Source of the DNA: Candidatus Melainabacteria bacterium
GTDB lineage: Bacteria > Cyanobacteriota > Vampirovibrionia > Obscuribacterales > Obscuribacteraceae
Direction: 5' to 3'
DNA length: 64,000 nucleotides
NCBI GenBank assembly: GCA_016212515.1
Contig: JACRFZ010000090.1
Coordinates: forward strand, 1 to 64,000
Made by a program: the position numbers and the translations under genes. The notes beneath the pieces were generated by a model. It ran no database searches, was not told the DNA's origin, and saw only the letters and a list, made by a program, of their open reading frames with translations. Below, piece after piece: positions 9,767 to 17,806 of the stretch (the first letter of the stretch is position 1; each line of letters starts with the position of its first letter).

Positions 9767-10969
9767 TTAAAAGAAGTCTACTCGTACCATTTTTCGCTCC
9801 GCTATGCCATCGTAATCAAAGTCGACGGACACTTTCTCAAGCTCTCCCAGCGCGTCCTGGAATCTACTTCTCAATTGCTCAATCTGGGAAAATTCACTCG
9901 GGAAAGCCAGGCACAGACTTCTTCGATCACACTCTAATGTCTCAAATGGGACTTCCCTTGCAGTCTCTGCCAATAGACTGGATAGTCGATCCGGTGCATG
10001 TGAACAATCCATAACGGCAGGGATGTCCACCTCGGCAACGCCATTCATAAGAATGACCGCAAAGCTGTCCAAGTAAACCTCATACTTTTCAGGCACTGTC
10101 TTAATCCAGCTACCATCGTCCAATTTCTCCAAACCGCCGATAGGGTGGAGGCCTGATGGATAATTGATGAGTTCTTCCGTTGTCCTATAGCTGTATTGCT
10201 GCCTCTCACTGTATCGTGGAGAAACCCCTTCAAGAGCCAAGCCGCCTTCTCTAAGATAGTTGATGAATCCCCATGCCATGCTCTCAGTTTCAAACTTTAG
10301 GATTTCTCCACCGATGAGGCCATTCACACCGAAAGCCACATAGCCGTGTGATTCCAATAGCCGTCTTAACTCCAGAAGCCTTTTGAATGCGAAGCTTCTG
10401 CGCTTATTCGAAAAATTCCTGAACCCAATCGCGTGGACTTTCCTGTTTGAATCATCATTGGAGTCCTCTCTCTCCAAAATTCCTTCCAGTCTTGATATTT
10501 CTGAATCTAGTTTCTGTAATGCTTCTTGAAGCGCAGTTAGCTGAAGGAATCCCTTTCCTCTTACTGGCGACCCGTCCGACTTTAACGTCCGAAGGTATTT
10601 CACAAGAAGATCCGCATACCTTTGCAGCTTGGCATCCGACACCTCAGTGATACCCGCCCATCGAAGCTGGTCGTATAGTTTGTCCGCATCTGATTGAAAG
10701 TAATTGGCGATAATTGCTCGGCGCTTCTTCTCTAGTGTTTCAGCTAATTCTGGATACTGTAGGCTCTTCTGCGATAGTAGCCGGAGTTCCTCTTCCAATT
10801 CCTCTCTCGAGGGACCCGTTGGAAACGTTTTGTAGTGGGGAGCGAAACCGTCAGCTCCAATTTCGAATAAACTTACAGGAGAACAGCAGCTTTTGCCAAT
10901 TTCATCTATCACGGCAGCATCAAGTCCACGTTCTTCAAGAATTCTTCTATCCGACTGCGAGAAACTCAA
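9767..10969 (-). CDS. Hypothetical protein, coiled-coil centre
   Basis: I do not recognise this 400-residue protein. It is soluble, with no signal or membrane segment. The central part is helical and charged, with a likely coiled coil around residues 134-160 (LQKLDSEISRLEGILERE). The C-terminal half is mixed alpha/beta and begins with HGYVAFGVNGLIGG. The TTG start at 10969 is supported by GGGGGA about 7 bases upstream. Base composition is visibly richer in A+T than the helicase and RNA repair genes. It lies next to two further unrecognised genes, so the stretch may be a recent acquisition, although no integrase or repeat supports this. Confidence 0.7.
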   Translation of the reverse strand: MSFSQSDRRILEERGLDAAVIDEIGKSCCSPVSLFEIGADGFAPHYKTFPTGPSREELEEELRLLSQKSLQYPELAETLEKKRRAIIANYFQSDADKLYDQLRWAGITEVSDAKLQRYADLLVKYLRTLKSDGSPVRGKGFLQLTALQEALQKLDSEISRLEGILEREDSNDDSNRKVHAIGFRNFSNKRRSFAFKRLLELRRLLESHGYVAFGVNGLIGGEILKFETESMAWGFINYLREGGLALEGVSPRYSERQQYSYRTTEELINYPSGLHPIGGLEKLDDGSWIKTVPEKYEVYLDSFAVILMNGVAEVDIPAVMDCSHAPDRLSSLLAETAREVPFETLECDRRSLCLAFPSEFSQIEQLRSRFQDALGELEKVSVDFDYDGIAERKMVRVDFF

Positions 10970-11311
10970 ACTAAATCCCCCAACGGGTATACGGGCTTAA
11001 TGAGACCACAAGCTTTGCAACAATACTACTAGACCTCTCGGCCCTGTCAATTTTATTCTTATAGACAGGCACCATTCGTGGGAAGTTCGCAAAGGGGCAG
11101 CGATATGCAGCCTTGGCAGTTAATCAGTACCGGTGAAGCATTCACCTGCCGTGCTGCTGACTCTCTTGAGACCCAGGCTCTCTCAAGCATATTCTAGAGC
11201 AAAAACCAAGACCAGAAAGCAGCCCTGCCTATGCCCGCGGACGGGAAAATCGCATTCATTTTCTGAGGCGACGCCGAAGAACCGAGCCTGCCGTAGGCAA
11301 GTTTCAGTTCT
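10970..11311. other. 342-bp gene-free stretch
   Basis: I see no convincing coding region, RNA gene or terminator here. An open frame of about 80 codons on the + strand (from 11133) lacks any familiar motif and runs into the 3' end of the next gene on the other strand. The left end presumably carries the promoter and ribosome site of the gene ending at 9767. Confidence 0.5.
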
Positions 11312-12031
11312 TCAGGGTGTCAGACCGAAATGCTCTATCGGAACCGTAATTGGCAGCCGAAATCCTCGTCGACCGTAGTAGTCAGTTAAGGATGTTCGTT
11401 TAAATTTGAGTACAACCTGGTTCTTTTGAATCATGGTGCCAATACAAAGATCGGCAATGAGAGCTATGTGATCCTCTGCGATAAATAGAGTAGAACGTCT
11501 ATCTGAGTTCAATTCAGAAAGGGTCAGGTAAAGCTCGGCTTGATTCACATAATTACCACCAGGCAAGAGAATGAAAGGAATGACTTCGTAGCGCCTGTTT
11601 CGTTTGACACCTGCCTTAACGAATATGGGAGTCAAGTTGCCTTGTGCTCTTAATCTTTCGATAGCAAGGTCGAACTCCTCCAACTCACTGTTATCAACTG
11701 AAGCTGTATTGAGGACATGAAGTATGGAACGATGAGCAATGCTCAGCAAATATTCCTGCGGACTCGATTCATATTTAACCGGCGAAAATCCGTGACGAAC
11801 AATAGCGTACCTCTGAGACTCCAAATTTCTCGAATACTCAAGAGATTCAACTGTATCCCCAATACCGGTGCCTTTCTCGACGACGATATAATGAATACCA
11901 ACCTTAAAACCAAATTCAAGCTTTAGAAGCGCCGAAAGAAAGACACTTGTTTTTTTCTGTATTCGATTGCGATCACCGTCGTCAAATCCACCGAGACCGA
12001 TTTCTGACAACTTTATTCGAGAAGCAGTCAT
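11312..12031 (-). CDS. Hypothetical protein of 239 aa
   Basis: This is an unrecognised soluble protein. It has alternating strands and helices, for example GFKVGIHYIVVEKG near residues 40-53, LPGGNYVNQAELYLTLSEL in the centre, and ADLCIGTMIQKNQVVLKF near the C-terminus. There is no signal peptide, membrane helix or obvious catalytic motif. It starts with ATG 6 bp after the stop of the 94-residue gene at 12038-12322, so the two form an operon, the small gene being upstream. The region is A+T-richer than its flanks. A mobile or defence-related pair is possible but nothing in the sequence proves it. Confidence 0.7.
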   Translation of the reverse strand: MTASRIKLSEIGLGGFDDGDRNRIQKKTSVFLSALLKLEFGFKVGIHYIVVEKGTGIGDTVESLEYSRNLESQRYAIVRHGFSPVKYESSPQEYLLSIAHRSILHVLNTASVDNSELEEFDLAIERLRAQGNLTPIFVKAGVKRNRRYEVIPFILLPGGNYVNQAELYLTLSELNSDRRSTLFIAEDHIALIADLCIGTMIQKNQVVLKFKRTSLTDYYGRRGFRLPITVPIEHFGLTP

Positions 12032-12037
12032 AGAGTG

Positions 12038-12322
12038 TCAATCATGAAGCCAGATGTTGCCAACGACTTCAGCCTTATCTTTAGGAAGTCCAATTCTATA
12101 TAAAGTAACTCCAACCCAATCTTCACTTCGAGAAGATCGACAATAGAGCACCTCCACGTCATTCTCATCGATATCAACTGCAACTTTCTCACCGGGAGCT
12201 AAGTTTCGCGGGAACCCGGGAAGAACCGGAAGATCACCATAACGTTTGTATCCCGAAGAGATCCTGGGGTCGATCCTAACGACTTTCTCTTTGTCCTTGT
12301 TGATCAGTATCAACTTTCTCAT
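12038..12322 (-). CDS. Small hypothetical protein, first gene of a two-gene unit
   Basis: This is a 94-residue protein with a basic N-terminus (MRKLILINKDKEKVVRIDP), a central PVLPGFPRNLAPGEKVAVDI segment and a strand-rich C-terminus ending NIWLHD. The pattern suggests a small beta-barrel or SH3-like fold, which is inference only. The open frame extends to a GTG at 12331, but ATG at 12322 gives a more natural N-terminus. It is followed after 6 bp by the 239-aa gene, so the two are likely co-transcribed. No homology is recognised and the function is unknown. Confidence 0.65.
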   Translation of the reverse strand: MRKLILINKDKEKVVRIDPRISSGYKRYGDLPVLPGFPRNLAPGEKVAVDIDENDVEVLYCRSSRSEDWVGVTLYRIGLPKDKAEVVGNIWLHD

Positions 12323-12416
12323 GCAGCACACTTTCCGATAAAGCTATTGCCCAAAACGTGAGTGCCCAAAAGAGATCACATCAAACAAGAGGAAATCACA
12401 GCACTAACTGCCCCAT

Positions 12417-15400
12417 CTAGAACGAGAACAGGAATTCCAGATCTTCCTGAGTCAACTCTTTGGCTACGCTCTCGTCGCCGCCGATGACAAGATCGGCCAG
12501 TTCTTTCTTCTTCTGCTGCAGGGCGAGAATCTTCTCTTCCACGGTGCCCCTGGTGATGAGCTTATAGTTGAAGACATGCCTGGTCTGTCCGATACGGTGA
12601 GCCCGGTCTGTGGCCTGGTTTTCCACGGCTGGGTTCCACCAGGGGTCATAGTGAATAACGTAGTCGGCGCCTGTCAGGTTGAGACCGGTGCCGCCGGCTT
12701 TCAAGCTGATAAGGAAGATGGGAATATCGGGCGAGGCATTGAAACGATCCACCCTTTCCAGTCTTTCCTTGGCCGGTGTCTGACCGTCGAGATACTCGTA
12801 GGTGTAACCTTCTTTCTCAAGCTCTTTGCGAATAATAGAGAGCATTTCCACAAACTGGCTGAAGACAAGAATTTTGTGACCTTCATCCACAATCTCGCCA
12901 ATCATATTGATGAGAGCATCGAGTTTGGCTGACTGGTCGGTAATTTTGTCGCCCGGTGCCTTCAGCAAGCTGGGGTCGCAGCAAACTTGTCTCAAGCGCA
13001 AAAGCGCTGCCAGTACGGAGAAGTTGGAACGCTTGATGCCTTTGAGAGCGATCTCGGGGAAGACTTTGGCGCGGCATTCATCAAGAACATCAAGATAGAG
13101 CGAACGCTGTTCGTCATCGAATTCACAAAGATGAATGATATCGGTGCGGTCAGGCAGCTCTTTTTCCACCTGGCTCTTGAGGCGGCGCAAGATAAAGGGA
13201 TTGACGATTTTGCGCAGTTTCTGACCGGCGCCTTCAAGCCCGGCTTCAATGGGACGCTCGAAGACTTCGTTGAAGTCTTTGTAGGCACCGAGGAAATCGG
13301 GCATGAGGAAGTCGAAGAGAGACCAGAGTTCCTTGAGGCGGTTTTCCACCGGTGTACCGGAGAGAGCCAGACGGTGAAAAGCCTTGAGGCTCTTGGCGGC
13401 GATGGCGCCTACGGACTCGGGGTTCTTTATGTTCTGAGCTTCGTCGAGAATGAGGAACTCGAACTGAATGTTCTTGAGCTGCTCGTAGTCGCGACGAATG
13501 ATACCGTAGGTGGTGAAGATTACATGAGGTTTGCCGGGGCCGTCCTTGCTCAATTTCGAGAGCAGTTCGCCGCGATCGCGACCGAGGAAAAGAGCCGTCT
13601 TGAGAGTGGGCGTAAACTTAGAGGCTTCCGACAACCAGTTATAGACCACCGATGTCGGTGCCACCACCAGAGAGGGGGCGCGGTCGGCTTTGCCGTTTTG
13701 ATAATGCTTGAGCATTAGAGCAAGAGCTTGAATTGTTTTACCCAAACCCATGTCATCAGCGAGGATACCGGCCAGTCCATATTCTCTTAAGAACATGAGC
13801 CAGTTGCAGCCTTCTTTCTGATATTCTCTCAGCTCGCCTTTGAACTCAGGCGGAATCTGGAGCGGCGGCAATTCACGGAAGTGATGGATCTTATGAATGA
13901 ATTCCTGGAAGCCTTTGTCGGCTTCGATGGTGATTTCATGGGTTTCAAGAGCATGCAAAATGCTGAGAGCCTGGTAGAGAGGACGGGCACTGTCTTTGCT
14001 CTGACCGATAGACTTGAGCAAACCAAGCAAGGTAGCGGTAGGAATGCGAACAAATTCGCCGGAAGGTAGCTTCAGGTAGTTGCGGTTCTTGAAGAGTACT
14101 TCAATAACGAGCGGGAAGGGTACATCTTCGTCGCCGGACAAGCACTGTAAATCGAAATCGAACTTGTAAGAGTCTTTTTTGAGTGAAAGACCCGCCTTCA
14201 AGGACATGGGCTCTTTGCGTACTTTGCATACACTTAGGAGATCGAAACCGCTAATGTCCCAGTCTGCCACCTGCTCGGATTGCAAGTGAAAGAGCACGTC
14301 GTAGGCGGGCTCATCGGTGAAGGAAAAGCGATCTGCCACCGTGCGAATGGGCTGCATGTTAGTGAGGAAGCGGCGCACCTGGTTTTCCAGATCCCACTGG
14401 CGTTCCACCCAGACGCTTTGACCGGTCTCAGATATGGTGCGGGTGAATTTTTCGGATTCAACAGCGCTGGTTTCATCTCTTGACTGCAAGACCAGGTCGC
14501 CGTAACGGAAGCCCAGGGAGACTTCCAGAGAAACGGCATCGCCGGCGCTTTTCTCTTTGGCGCCGCCGGAAGAGGAAATGATGGTGCTGCTGGCAGCGCC
14601 TGGCAATTTTCTTTCAGAGAGGCGAATCACTACCTGCGGCGGTTCGGTGATAGCGACGGGGAAAGGCGCTGTTGACTCGTCGAAGACCACCGGCATACGC
14701 TTCAGAAGCACGGGCAGGTCGACGGAAAGAAACTTGGGTACGACTTCCAGCTTGACGGTCATGAAACCGTAGGAATCGAAGTACTGGAAGGAGCGATGAA
14801 TGGCGCTCAGGTCTATGGGGTAGAACACATTATTGGAAAGGATCCAACTGCTCTGCCCCATGAAGAAGACCGGGTGTTCAACCGCTTCGCCTTCTTCGGT
14901 AATGCCTTCCAGCTTGAGCAGAAGTTCGCCGCTCTCGGTTTCGGAGAGCACCGCCCGCGGTTTGAGGGGCTGGTCTGAGAATGTTACTTCCAGACCGTTG
15001 GTGGTATTCAAAAGTTTGGCGCAGAGACTCAAGTGGCCGATCACGGTGCCTTCTTCGCCGCGTGGAATGCGGTGACCACCGGCGGTGCCCTTGGTGGTCT
15101 GGGGCAGCGAGGTGAGGTATTTGGCCAGCCGCCAGATGCGAGACTCAGCCGGGAAGAAATTGAGAGATTCCGGCGGTACTTTTAAGATGTTGACCTTGCC
15201 CTGGGGTTGCGGCGGCACATCGCCCACAATCATGGCCAGGGGCTTTTCTAAAACCAGAAGACCGAGTTGGAAATCGCGGGCATCCGGTACGACCCCTTCT
15301 TCCCGGGGATCATCGAGTAAATCTTTGGCCTTGGGAGCTTTCTCAACCGGCGCTTCTTTGCGCTCGGGGCCGTCCATCAGATCAAAGCGAATGCCGGGAT

Positions 15401-15701
15401 TATGACGGGCTATATGAGTGAGCAAAACAGCTACTGAATGTTTGCAGACTTCCTCGAAATAAGGGCAGGAGCATTCAGCCTTGAACACTTCCGGGGAGTC
15501 GATGGTGACGGTCACCTTGTAGGGCTGGGGCTCGGAGCCTATGACCAGGGCTTCGATATTGGATACGCCTTCGTCTTCGGTGTACTTGAGAACTTTCTTG
15601 CGCCGATAATATTGCACGCCTCTACGATAAACCGGCTCGCTGCTTGCGTCTTGAACAGCGGAGAGGGTTAGGGCGATCTTCTTACCGGATACTTGCTTCA
15701 T
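12417..15701 (-). CDS. SWIM zinc-finger SNF2-family helicase (HepA/RapA-like ATPase)
   Basis: This is an ATP-dependent nucleic-acid translocase of the SNF2 superfamily, probably remodelling protein-DNA complexes or acting in transcription or repair. The N-terminus has a SWIM zinc finger with C77, C79, C86 and H88 (CSCPYFEEVCKH). A long middle region (about 110-620) matches the poorly defined domain that precedes the motor in bacterial SWIM-SNF2 proteins. The motor starts near residue 625: Walker A DDMGLGKT has its lysine at K655, then LDEAQNIKN (motif II), SGTPVENR (motif III). The C-terminal helicase half has VFSQF, LKAGGTGLNLT and DRAHRIGQT (motif VI). The length of 1094 aa is normal, and the ATG start is clear. 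It seems to be transcribed alone. Confidence 0.95.
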   Translation of the reverse strand: MKQVSGKKIALTLSAVQDASSEPVYRRGVQYYRRKKVLKYTEDEGVSNIEALVIGSEPQPYKVTVTIDSPEVFKAECSCPYFEEVCKHSVAVLLTHIARHNPGIRFDLMDGPERKEAPVEKAPKAKDLLDDPREEGVVPDARDFQLGLLVLEKPLAMIVGDVPPQPQGKVNILKVPPESLNFFPAESRIWRLAKYLTSLPQTTKGTAGGHRIPRGEEGTVIGHLSLCAKLLNTTNGLEVTFSDQPLKPRAVLSETESGELLLKLEGITEEGEAVEHPVFFMGQSSWILSNNVFYPIDLSAIHRSFQYFDSYGFMTVKLEVVPKFLSVDLPVLLKRMPVVFDESTAPFPVAITEPPQVVIRLSERKLPGAASSTIISSSGGAKEKSAGDAVSLEVSLGFRYGDLVLQSRDETSAVESEKFTRTISETGQSVWVERQWDLENQVRRFLTNMQPIRTVADRFSFTDEPAYDVLFHLQSEQVADWDISGFDLLSVCKVRKEPMSLKAGLSLKKDSYKFDFDLQCLSGDEDVPFPLVIEVLFKNRNYLKLPSGEFVRIPTATLLGLLKSIGQSKDSARPLYQALSILHALETHEITIEADKGFQEFIHKIHHFRELPPLQIPPEFKGELREYQKEGCNWLMFLREYGLAGILADDMGLGKTIQALALMLKHYQNGKADRAPSLVVAPTSVVYNWLSEASKFTPTLKTALFLGRDRGELLSKLSKDGPGKPHVIFTTYGIIRRDYEQLKNIQFEFLILDEAQNIKNPESVGAIAAKSLKAFHRLALSGTPVENRLKELWSLFDFLMPDFLGAYKDFNEVFERPIEAGLEGAGQKLRKIVNPFILRRLKSQVEKELPDRTDIIHLCEFDDEQRSLYLDVLDECRAKVFPEIALKGIKRSNFSVLAALLRLRQVCCDPSLLKAPGDKITDQSAKLDALINMIGEIVDEGHKILVFSQFVEMLSIIRKELEKEGYTYEYLDGQTPAKERLERVDRFNASPDIPIFLISLKAGGTGLNLTGADYVIHYDPWWNPAVENQATDRAHRIGQTRHVFNYKLITRGTVEEKILALQQKKKELADLVIGGDESVAKELTQEDLEFLFSF

Positions 15702-15877
15702 TGAATAGCGAGAATGAGAGCCAAACTACTCTCTATAGGGTTCGACAAGACAACTGTCAATAACAACAGGCAACCGCTTGTGGGCGGTTCGCGAGTGGCT
15801 TCCTGCTCAATTAACAGCCAGTCAGCCAATAGCTTAGCATGACTTGCTAAAGGTTTGATGAACAAGATTAAGCCAGA

Positions 15878-17203
15878 CTAACGTGGGCTCATGTCAATAA
15901 AATCGGGTCCCGGTTCCTGTGCAGGTGCCTTAGCAGCGGGTAACGTAGAAGGGGCGGGGGCGGCCGGACTTACCTGGGTAGAAGCAAGACCAGACTGAAG
16001 GGCGGCGTTGGAATTAGTTGCACCGGTAATGGCTGTGGTGCGCGAAAAGGCGTTTTCAACAATTTTGCGCATCTCCACCTGGCGGTCCTCGAGGGCGCTG
16101 CAATAATCTTGCAGCACATCAGCCTGAGAACGCAGATTTTTGGCGTTTTCCGAAAGGGCCGGCAACAAACTCTCGATCTCTTCCAGAATGGAGCCCGGTG
16201 GAGCCACCGGCGGACGAATTTTAATTTGAGAGATGCGCCCGTGAGTGCCGTTGGTTCCGTTGGTTCCACTGATTCCGTTAATTCCGGTCGTACCGTTGGA
16301 CCCGGCGGCGTGAGAGCCGTCTGCCGGGGCAAAATTGTCCTGCATAGCGCCGCCCAGGGATTCTTTCAAGCGCTCCAGCGACTGCTTGAGCCCAATAGCC
16401 CGCTTATAAGCCTGGTCGGCCTCGCGTTCAAGCCAGACCTTCCGCGCCTTCTGCGTAGCCAGCTCGCTGCCCAGACTTTCCAGAGCTTTCTTGCGAATAT
16501 CCAGCTCGCGCTGCATGTGCTCGAGCTCTTTCTGCTTCAGTTCAATGCCCCGCCGACGCAAGTAGACCAGGAGCAAAATAGCCAGGGTAAAGCCGATACA
16601 AGAGCAGGTAATGTAGCAATAACCACGCTTGGAGCCAGACAACTCCCAAAATCCGTTTAAGAGGAAGTTGCTCAGGTCTTCTGCGAAAGAGGGCGGGGCG
16701 CTGCGCAAATAATAGAGACGGCCCAAAACCTTCACTCCGCGCTTGGTGGTTCCCACCTGCACGGCCTGGGTGGAGCGCGGCGACTTATGCGCAAAGAGAG
16801 GCTCAAGCTGGGGTGGATCGGTGAGAAGGTCGTAGGGCTCGGACTCTTTCAAGAGACTTTCAGGCTGTACGCGCTTCTGCCATGACTCACGGCGATAAAT
16901 CTTTTCGGTTTTATAGAGGACATTTTCGCCGGCAGGATCAGTGATGACCATGCCGAATAAGCCGAAGGAGCAATCTAAGGTGCGCTGGATTAAATCATCA
17001 CGGTTTGCCAGGATCATGTCCGAAAGCACCGGCGGCAGGGTGTGATGCAAAAGATTAAAATCGGTGGTCTGCACCCGATATATGGTTCCCATCCAGTAGC
17101 TGTGATAGTGCACATGGCAGATAACCAGCCACAAACACATGCCTGTCAGGCATATAGACGGAACCAAGACACGATTTTTCAGGGATAGAAGGAATTTGTC
17201 CAT
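15878..17203 (-). CDS. Membrane protein with extracytoplasmic sensor-like loop and cytoplasmic coiled coil
   Basis: Two membrane helices (about residues 12-30 and 195-216) flank an extracytoplasmic domain of roughly 165 residues, the topology of a receptor. A charged coiled coil follows from about 220 to 285 (repeated Lys/Glu/Gln heptads). Next is a short low-complexity stretch of Gly-Thr-Asn triplets (GTTGINGISGTNGTNGTHG), then a second helical segment and an Ala/Pro-rich tail. There is no HAMP, kinase, GGDEF or methyl-accepting motif, so the output is unknown. It may be a structural or sensory membrane scaffold. The ATG start is clear. Confidence 0.8.
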   Translation of the reverse strand: MDKFLLSLKNRVLVPSICLTGMCLWLVICHVHYHSYWMGTIYRVQTTDFNLLHHTLPPVLSDMILANRDDLIQRTLDCSFGLFGMVITDPAGENVLYKTEKIYRRESWQKRVQPESLLKESEPYDLLTDPPQLEPLFAHKSPRSTQAVQVGTTKRGVKVLGRLYYLRSAPPSFAEDLSNFLLNGFWELSGSKRGYCYITCSCIGFTLAILLLVYLRRRGIELKQKELEHMQRELDIRKKALESLGSELATQKARKVWLEREADQAYKRAIGLKQSLERLKESLGGAMQDNFAPADGSHAAGSNGTTGINGISGTNGTNGTHGRISQIKIRPPVAPPGSILEEIESLLPALSENAKNLRSQADVLQDYCSALEDRQVEMRKIVENAFSRTTAITGATNSNAALQSGLASTQVSPAAPAPSTLPAAKAPAQEPGPDFIDMSPR

Positions 17204-17302
17204 CTATTACCTATATAAATTGACCACTGAACAGCCGAAGTCTACACCCATATATGCATTTCGTACATACGGCTTTTCCCAGGCGACCCCATTAAACTGC
17301 CC

Positions 17303-17321
17303 CACAAGAGGGTCTCTTGTG
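17303..17321. repeat. Perfect inverted repeat CACAAGAG-ggt-CTCTTGTG
   Basis: Two 8-bp arms are separated by three bases. This could be an operator for a dimeric regulator or an RNA hairpin. It is 99 bp upstream of the start of the membrane protein gene on the minus strand. Confidence 0.6.
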
Positions 17322-17593
17322 TATGGCAGGCAACAAATCTGCCGGCTGAGAGTAAGGAAGACAACCAAAAAGAAATTTTCTTTCGCTGCTACCGTAGAAG
17401 AAGTTATAAGTCACTGAGGAGGGGGTATTCAGTAAGAGTAGACGATGATCTAGCGGAGGAATCAGTTAGAGCCCCATCGATAAGACACACGTTCTGTCTA
17501 CTAAAAACCCATACGGGAATACCACCCAAGCGGTGGCTGCAACAAAATAGAGCATAGAAAAACTAGAGCATAAAGCTAGTGTGTTCTCCAGAA

Positions 17594-17617
17594 GCCGGGT
17601 CTAACCACCCGGCTTTT
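17594..17617 (+). terminator. Rho-independent terminator without an obvious upstream gene
   Basis: A 7-bp GC-rich stem (gccgggt / acccggc) with a 6-base loop is followed by TTTT. It lies about 190 bp before the + strand gene starting at 17807, so it ends either a short untranslated RNA or an attenuated leader. Confidence 0.6.
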
Positions 17618-17806
17618 CGGCATGACACTGCCGGTAGTGCCGCCGCCGTCCGAGCGAGAAGACAAACGGCACTTTTGACTTCCAACAAAAACAATCCGCC
17701 ATAAATCGTGGAAAATCCGCCATAGTCAAGAGAAAACAGGGAAAAATGAAAGTGTTGCTTGGAAACTAGTTGCGATAAAATCAAGACTCAACATCAGGAT
17801 CACTTA

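Larger units (their letters stand above)
17204..17806. other. 603-bp gene-free stretch with hairpins and a terminator
   Basis: This divergent intergenic region separates the membrane protein gene (-) from the MshEN-like gene (+). It contains a perfect 8-bp inverted repeat at 17303-17321, a second hairpin ggcag/ctgcc at 17325-17343, and a terminator-like hairpin at 17594-17617. A terminator with no gene before it suggests a small RNA or a long, attenuated leader on the + strand. It matches no RNA family that I can recognise: no RNase P, tmRNA or SRP signature was found. Confidence 0.4.

Noticed and set aside
17390..17620. RNase P, tmRNA or SRP RNA in the gap before the MshEN-like gene
   Set aside because: None of the conserved core sequences of these RNAs could be found; only hairpins and a terminator are present.
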